Assembly: GCA_045593325.1 (NCBI GenBank)
Contig: JAZNWL010000047.1
Coordinates: 1 to 45,091, forward strand
DNA length: 45,091 nt
Source of the DNA: UMGS1484 sp045593325
GTDB taxonomy: Bacteria > Bacillota > Clostridia > Oscillospirales > Acutalibacteraceae
Direction of reading: 5' to 3'
In this document: one piece after another, positions 42,333 through 45,091 of the stretch
Layout of the letters: every line of letters begins with the position of its first letter
Numbering within the stretch: position 1 is the stretch's first letter
Made by a program: the position numbers and the translations under genes
The notes under the pieces: generated by a model
Database searches by the model: none
What the model was told of the DNA's origin: nothing
Seen by the model: only the letters and a program-made list of their open reading frames with translations

Positions 42333-44477
42333 TTATTTTGTAATAGGGAAACTTGCAATTTTACCCACAGCGTATTTCAAAATTTCCAAAGCGTCTTTGG
42401 CGTTGATGTCACTGTCGCCCATTACTTCTGCGGCGACAAGTTGGGAATCGGTAAGAATTTCTTTACCTACAGCATATTTCAATACCATCAAAGCGTCTTT
42501 GGCATCCACTTCTCCGTCTTCGTTCACATCCCCCAATTTCACAGGGGTGGGTTCGGGACCGGGTGTAGGAGTGGGGTCGGGTGTGGGGGCGGGATCAGGC
42601 GTGGGAAGGGCACCGTTGAACATCCGAACGTTATCTACCAAGAAATAGGTAGCATCGGACAGTCTTGCGGTATTGATCCAGGTATAGGCCAAGGCATCCA
42701 CCGCGGTGATGGTACCGCTGATGCTGCTGGCAGAAACTGCCACATTATGCCAACCGGCTTCCCAATCTCTCATATTGATACGAAGATATCCTGCTTCGCT
42801 GCCATTGGAAAAGAAAGAAACCTTGAAAACGTGTGTCCCGGTTAATGCCTTGGGAACGTAGATGTCGATCCCAAAATTTTCATAGACAGACAAATTCACC
42901 GAGGATTTAAACAGTTGAGAGGCATAACCGCCCTTATTGCCGGAAGCAGTGGTGGGGGCGGTGCAATTCATTTTCAAACTGCTTTCCCCTTGAGTTTGGT
43001 CATAATGGAGATAAATATTGGTTGCGGAAGCGTCATCCCCACCCACCTGATAGGTGGTTTCTCCATCGTACAACATATAGTTGGAACCGGAAACATAGGG
43101 GAATTTATTGGTTTGTGTGGTGGTAGTGTTGGTAACGGTTTTGGTGGATTTCAAAACACAGAACCCGCCAACCGTCAAAGAAGGACGACCACCCGAAAGG
43201 TTATAAGCACTCACCCATTCCACACCTGATGTGGCAAGGGTACCCCGGGCGTTGGTGGGATAAGAGTCTAACACCAAGAAACAATCGGTATCAGGGTCAT
43301 AATCCGCCAGGCAAATAAAGTGACCGGGCACGTGAGCAATGGCAACCGCATCCCCTGCCAGATAGTTTTTCAAAGAGGTTTGGCTGTTTACGTAAATATT
43401 GTTATAATAGCTACCGTTATAATAGTTGGCGGAGTTCCAATTTTCAGTCCACAAAATAGGCATGGTGAAATTGTAGGTAGAACCGTAACGGGTTTGCAAA
43501 GGGGGAGGATTGGAAACGTCAGTTCCGAAGGTAACGTAACGATAGGTACCTGAAGCAGAACCGGGGTTAAAGCCGTTGATGCTGTTAGCATAGGAAGCCC
43601 AATCCAAAATAAAAGTTTTGGCAGTATCGGTGGTACTGAAAGAACCGTGGAGATAGTTAATGGCATTACACGTGGAAACAATACCGCAAGCGGTATCATA
43701 AATACTGCCGCCACCGTAATAATACCAAGCCCAAGCAGAATTCCGTTGGTCCCAGGCAATGCCATTCCAGTTGGCACCAGAAGCGGAACCGGAAGAAACG
43801 TTATTCAGCCCTGCACTTACCATAATGCTGGGGAAATTCAAGTAGGTATTAAACAAAGAAACGTAGCCGGAAACACCCTTCGCCCGTGCGCTTTTGCTGG
43901 TACGGCGCATGACCCAGGCGTCATTGTCCGACCCGGCGGCAATACAAAGGGCGTGGCTGGCAGCCAAAGTATCGGTGTCAATATAGTTGGTGGAAAAGGC
44001 ATATTCCATATACAATACAGCGTAATATTTGGCAGCTTCCAGGGTAGCCATTGCGGCGGAAGCAATTTCGGTAACCAAAGCCTTATCCATAGAAGAATAG
44101 GTGCTTCCCCCCACGTATACACAAATGGGATAGGGGAAAGGTTTATTCTTCAACGCTCTGATCACGACATTGGCTTGATTTTTTGCGGCATTTACCGTTT
44201 TGGCAGAAAGCACCATGGAAGCGCCCAAAGGCACACCTGCGGCAGTGGCATTGGCATAGTTAGCTTCAAAGGCGCCGTCTTTGGCGGTACCGTCATAAAC
44301 CTGCAGCATGGCAAAATCCACCGTGCCGGCGTCTTTTACCATTTGCCAGTCGATATCACCATTATCAACGGTGACACCCATCCCTTTGGCAACAGCGGTA
44401 GCAGCTTCTACAGGAAGAGAAGCAAGCACTGACAAAAGGAGTGCTAAAATTAAACATAATGAACTAATTTTCTTCAT
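42333..44477 (-). CDS. Secreted pseudo-GH25 / C39-like peptidase / CBM-like / dockerin protein
   Basis: A 714-residue secreted protein with nearly the same plan as the 832-residue one. Order: signal peptide (1-26); GH25-like domain (about 27-225) with Gly34, Tyr121 and Gly123 replacing the catalytic Asp, Asp and Glu; C39-like peptidase (about 235-435) with Gln244, Cys264 (DTACGIVS), His386 and Asp404; one CBM-like module (about 465-625); a Pro/Thr/Asp linker of about 25 residues in place of helical repeats; and a dockerin (about 650-714, GDVNEDGEVDAKDALMVLKY, second loop weak). AGGAGG lies ten bases before the ATG. It has its own promoter and terminator and is the first of the four-gene set in the direction of transcription. 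Confidence 0.85.
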   Translation of the reverse strand: MKKISSLCLILALLLSVLASLPVEAATAVAKGMGVTVDNGDIDWQMVKDAGTVDFAMLQVYDGTAKDGAFEANYANATAAGVPLGASMVLSAKTVNAAKNQANVVIRALKNKPFPYPICVYVGGSTYSSMDKALVTEIASAAMATLEAAKYYAVLYMEYAFSTNYIDTDTLAASHALCIAAGSDNDAWVMRRTSKSARAKGVSGYVSLFNTYLNFPSIMVSAGLNNVSSGSASGANWNGIAWDQRNSAWAWYYYGGGSIYDTACGIVSTCNAINYLHGSFSTTDTAKTFILDWASYANSINGFNPGSASGTYRYVTFGTDVSNPPPLQTRYGSTYNFTMPILWTENWNSANYYNGSYYNNIYVNSQTSLKNYLAGDAVAIAHVPGHFICLADYDPDTDCFLVLDSYPTNARGTLATSGVEWVSAYNLSGGRPSLTVGGFCVLKSTKTVTNTTTTQTNKFPYVSGSNYMLYDGETTYQVGGDDASATNIYLHYDQTQGESSLKMNCTAPTTASGNKGGYASQLFKSSVNLSVYENFGIDIYVPKALTGTHVFKVSFFSNGSEAGYLRINMRDWEAGWHNVAVSASSISGTITAVDALAYTWINTARLSDATYFLVDNVRMFNGALPTPDPAPTPDPTPTPGPEPTPVKLGDVNEDGEVDAKDALMVLKYAVGKEILTDSQLVAAEVMGDSDINAKDALEILKYAVGKIASFPITK

Positions 44478-44541
44478 GGGGAACTGTCCTCCTTCAAATT
44501 TCCGAAAACATGGGGGGCATACCCAACATTCTCCATGATAA

Positions 44542-44570
44542 ATAATACCAAAAAATGAAGAAATTGTCTA
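44542..44570 (-). promoter_or_regulatory. Promoter of the 714-aa gene
   Basis: On the minus strand TAGACA (44565-44570) and TATTAT (44542-44547), 17 bases apart, about 65 bases upstream of the start. Moderate match. Confidence 0.6.
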
Positions 44571-44672
44571 TTCACTAATCTCACAAACTATCTTGTTGTT
44601 TTTTGTGTAAATAGCAACAAAAAAGAGTCAAACTCATAGGAGCCGTACAATTAAGGACCGTACAACAAGATA

Positions 44673-44716
44673 CGAAAACACCCGTAGTTTTTTAGAACAC
44701 TACGGGTGTTTTAAAT
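44673..44716. terminator. Bidirectional terminator downstream of the kinase-like gene
   Basis: A perfect 14-bp stem, AAAACACCCGTAGT (44675-44688) with 44699-44712, and a 10-base loop. T-rich ends occur on both strands. The rest of 44571-44780 holds only a small palindrome (CGATAAA/TTTATCG, 44761-44780) right after the gene's stop. Confidence 0.85.
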
Positions 44717-44780
44717 ATTTTCTTTCTTTGTTAGTGAAGTTGTGCTATAATACAACTAACCGATAAACTTGAATTTATCG

Positions 44781-45091
44781 TCATAACTCAATATTGATTT
44801 CATACTTATCGTTAATGAGTATGTAGTTCACATTATACTTTTTTGCGAATTCTAACATCTGTATATTTTCTGACAATACATTCTCCATTGTGCACCATTC
44901 ATCATCTAAACGATTTTCAATGACATTTGCATATTTCTTTATGTCTGCATAATGATTTCTTATATAGTTCTCACTCAGTACCAAACAATAGTATTTAATC
45001 TGTTCAAGATATTGCCGCTCAAAGTCCTTCTGCCAATCGAATGGAATATAGCAACCTTCGACAATTAGGTTCTGATTGTTCTCAATAGCAG
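44781..45091 (-). CDS. P-loop/adenylate-kinase-like protein (partial, N-terminus outside window)
   Basis: The last 102 residues of a leftward gene that enters from the right edge; the frame is open to the edge, so the apparent internal start near 44984 is not the true one. It reads NLIVEGCYIPFDW, then a helical region with RNHYADIKKYANVIENRLDD and ends KKYNVNYILINDKYEINIEL. The IVEGCY-IPF strand and the terminal Asn/Asp motif resemble small AAA/adenylate-kinase-like NTPases, but the Walker A is outside the window, so this is tentative. The sequence is clearly more AT-rich than its neighbours, which may indicate transfer. Confidence 0.6.
   Translation of the reverse strand, partial: AIENNQNLIVEGCYIPFDWQKDFERQYLEQIKYYCLVLSENYIRNHYADIKKYANVIENRLDDEWCTMENVLSENIQMLEFAKKYNVNYILINDKYEINIEL

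Overview
The window looks like a chromosomal segment of a low-to-mid GC, spore-forming, Gram-positive anaerobe of the class Clostridia, most likely order Oscillospirales (Ruminococcus-like). This rests on Firmicutes gene families and synteny (scpA-scpB-DUF2953-ytfJ/gerW, infC-rpmI-rplT with an AUU start, TrmFO, YtvI), strong AGGAGG ribosome binding sites, sigma-A promoters, and five secreted proteins ending in dockerin modules. The last is typical of cellulosome-forming or related gut and rumen clostridia. The species is not determinable from the sequence alone. No cohesin or scaffoldin, no phage structural genes, no IS element, no CRISPR array, no tRNA or rRNA were seen.

Layout, left to right. 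(1) 1-5.3 kb: leftward rnpA (partial) and rpmH with a strong promoter, then a leftward operon running S2P protease - scpA - scpB - DUF2953 - gerW/ytfJ - hypothetical - DUF5050 membrane protein. (2) 5.3-7.5 kb: a 62-aa protein on the plus strand, convergent with a secreted Ig-like/dockerin protein. (3) 7.5-15.1 kb: a leftward operon hom - lysC - yerC-like regulator - methyltransferase - valS - folC, joining threonine-branch amino acid synthesis to valyl-tRNA charging and folate. (4) 15.2-18.4 kb: a rightward YtvI-type permease, a leftward orphan solute-binding lipoprotein, and a ~0.4 kb intergenic stretch with strong hairpins that may hold a small RNA. (5) 18.4-30.1 kb: a long leftward translation/tRNA-modification/DNA cluster, infC - rpmI - rplT, then trmH-type methyltransferase - dprA - topA - trmFO - tsaC/sua5 - coaE - hisS - aspS. 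infC has an attenuator-like leader and an AUU start. (6) 30.1-44.5 kb: four large, separately promoted genes for secreted modular proteins. (7) 44.8 kb to the edge: the C-terminal part of an AT-rich P-loop kinase-like gene.

The most unusual part is region 6. The four proteins are built by mixing five parts: a GH25 lysozyme fold, a C39-like papain-fold peptidase, a galactose-binding-like (CBM-like) module present in 8 copies, a ~65-residue helical repeat present in 17 clear copies, and a C-terminal dockerin. Only one gene keeps an intact GH25 active site. Two others keep the GH25 fold but have replaced its acidic catalytic residues, and have gained a C39-like domain whose Cys/His/Asp are present. 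This suggests a locally expanded, dockerin-tethered surface or cellulosome-associated family in which a lysozyme domain has become a non-enzymatic, perhaps binding, module attached to a peptidase. Function and substrate are unknown.
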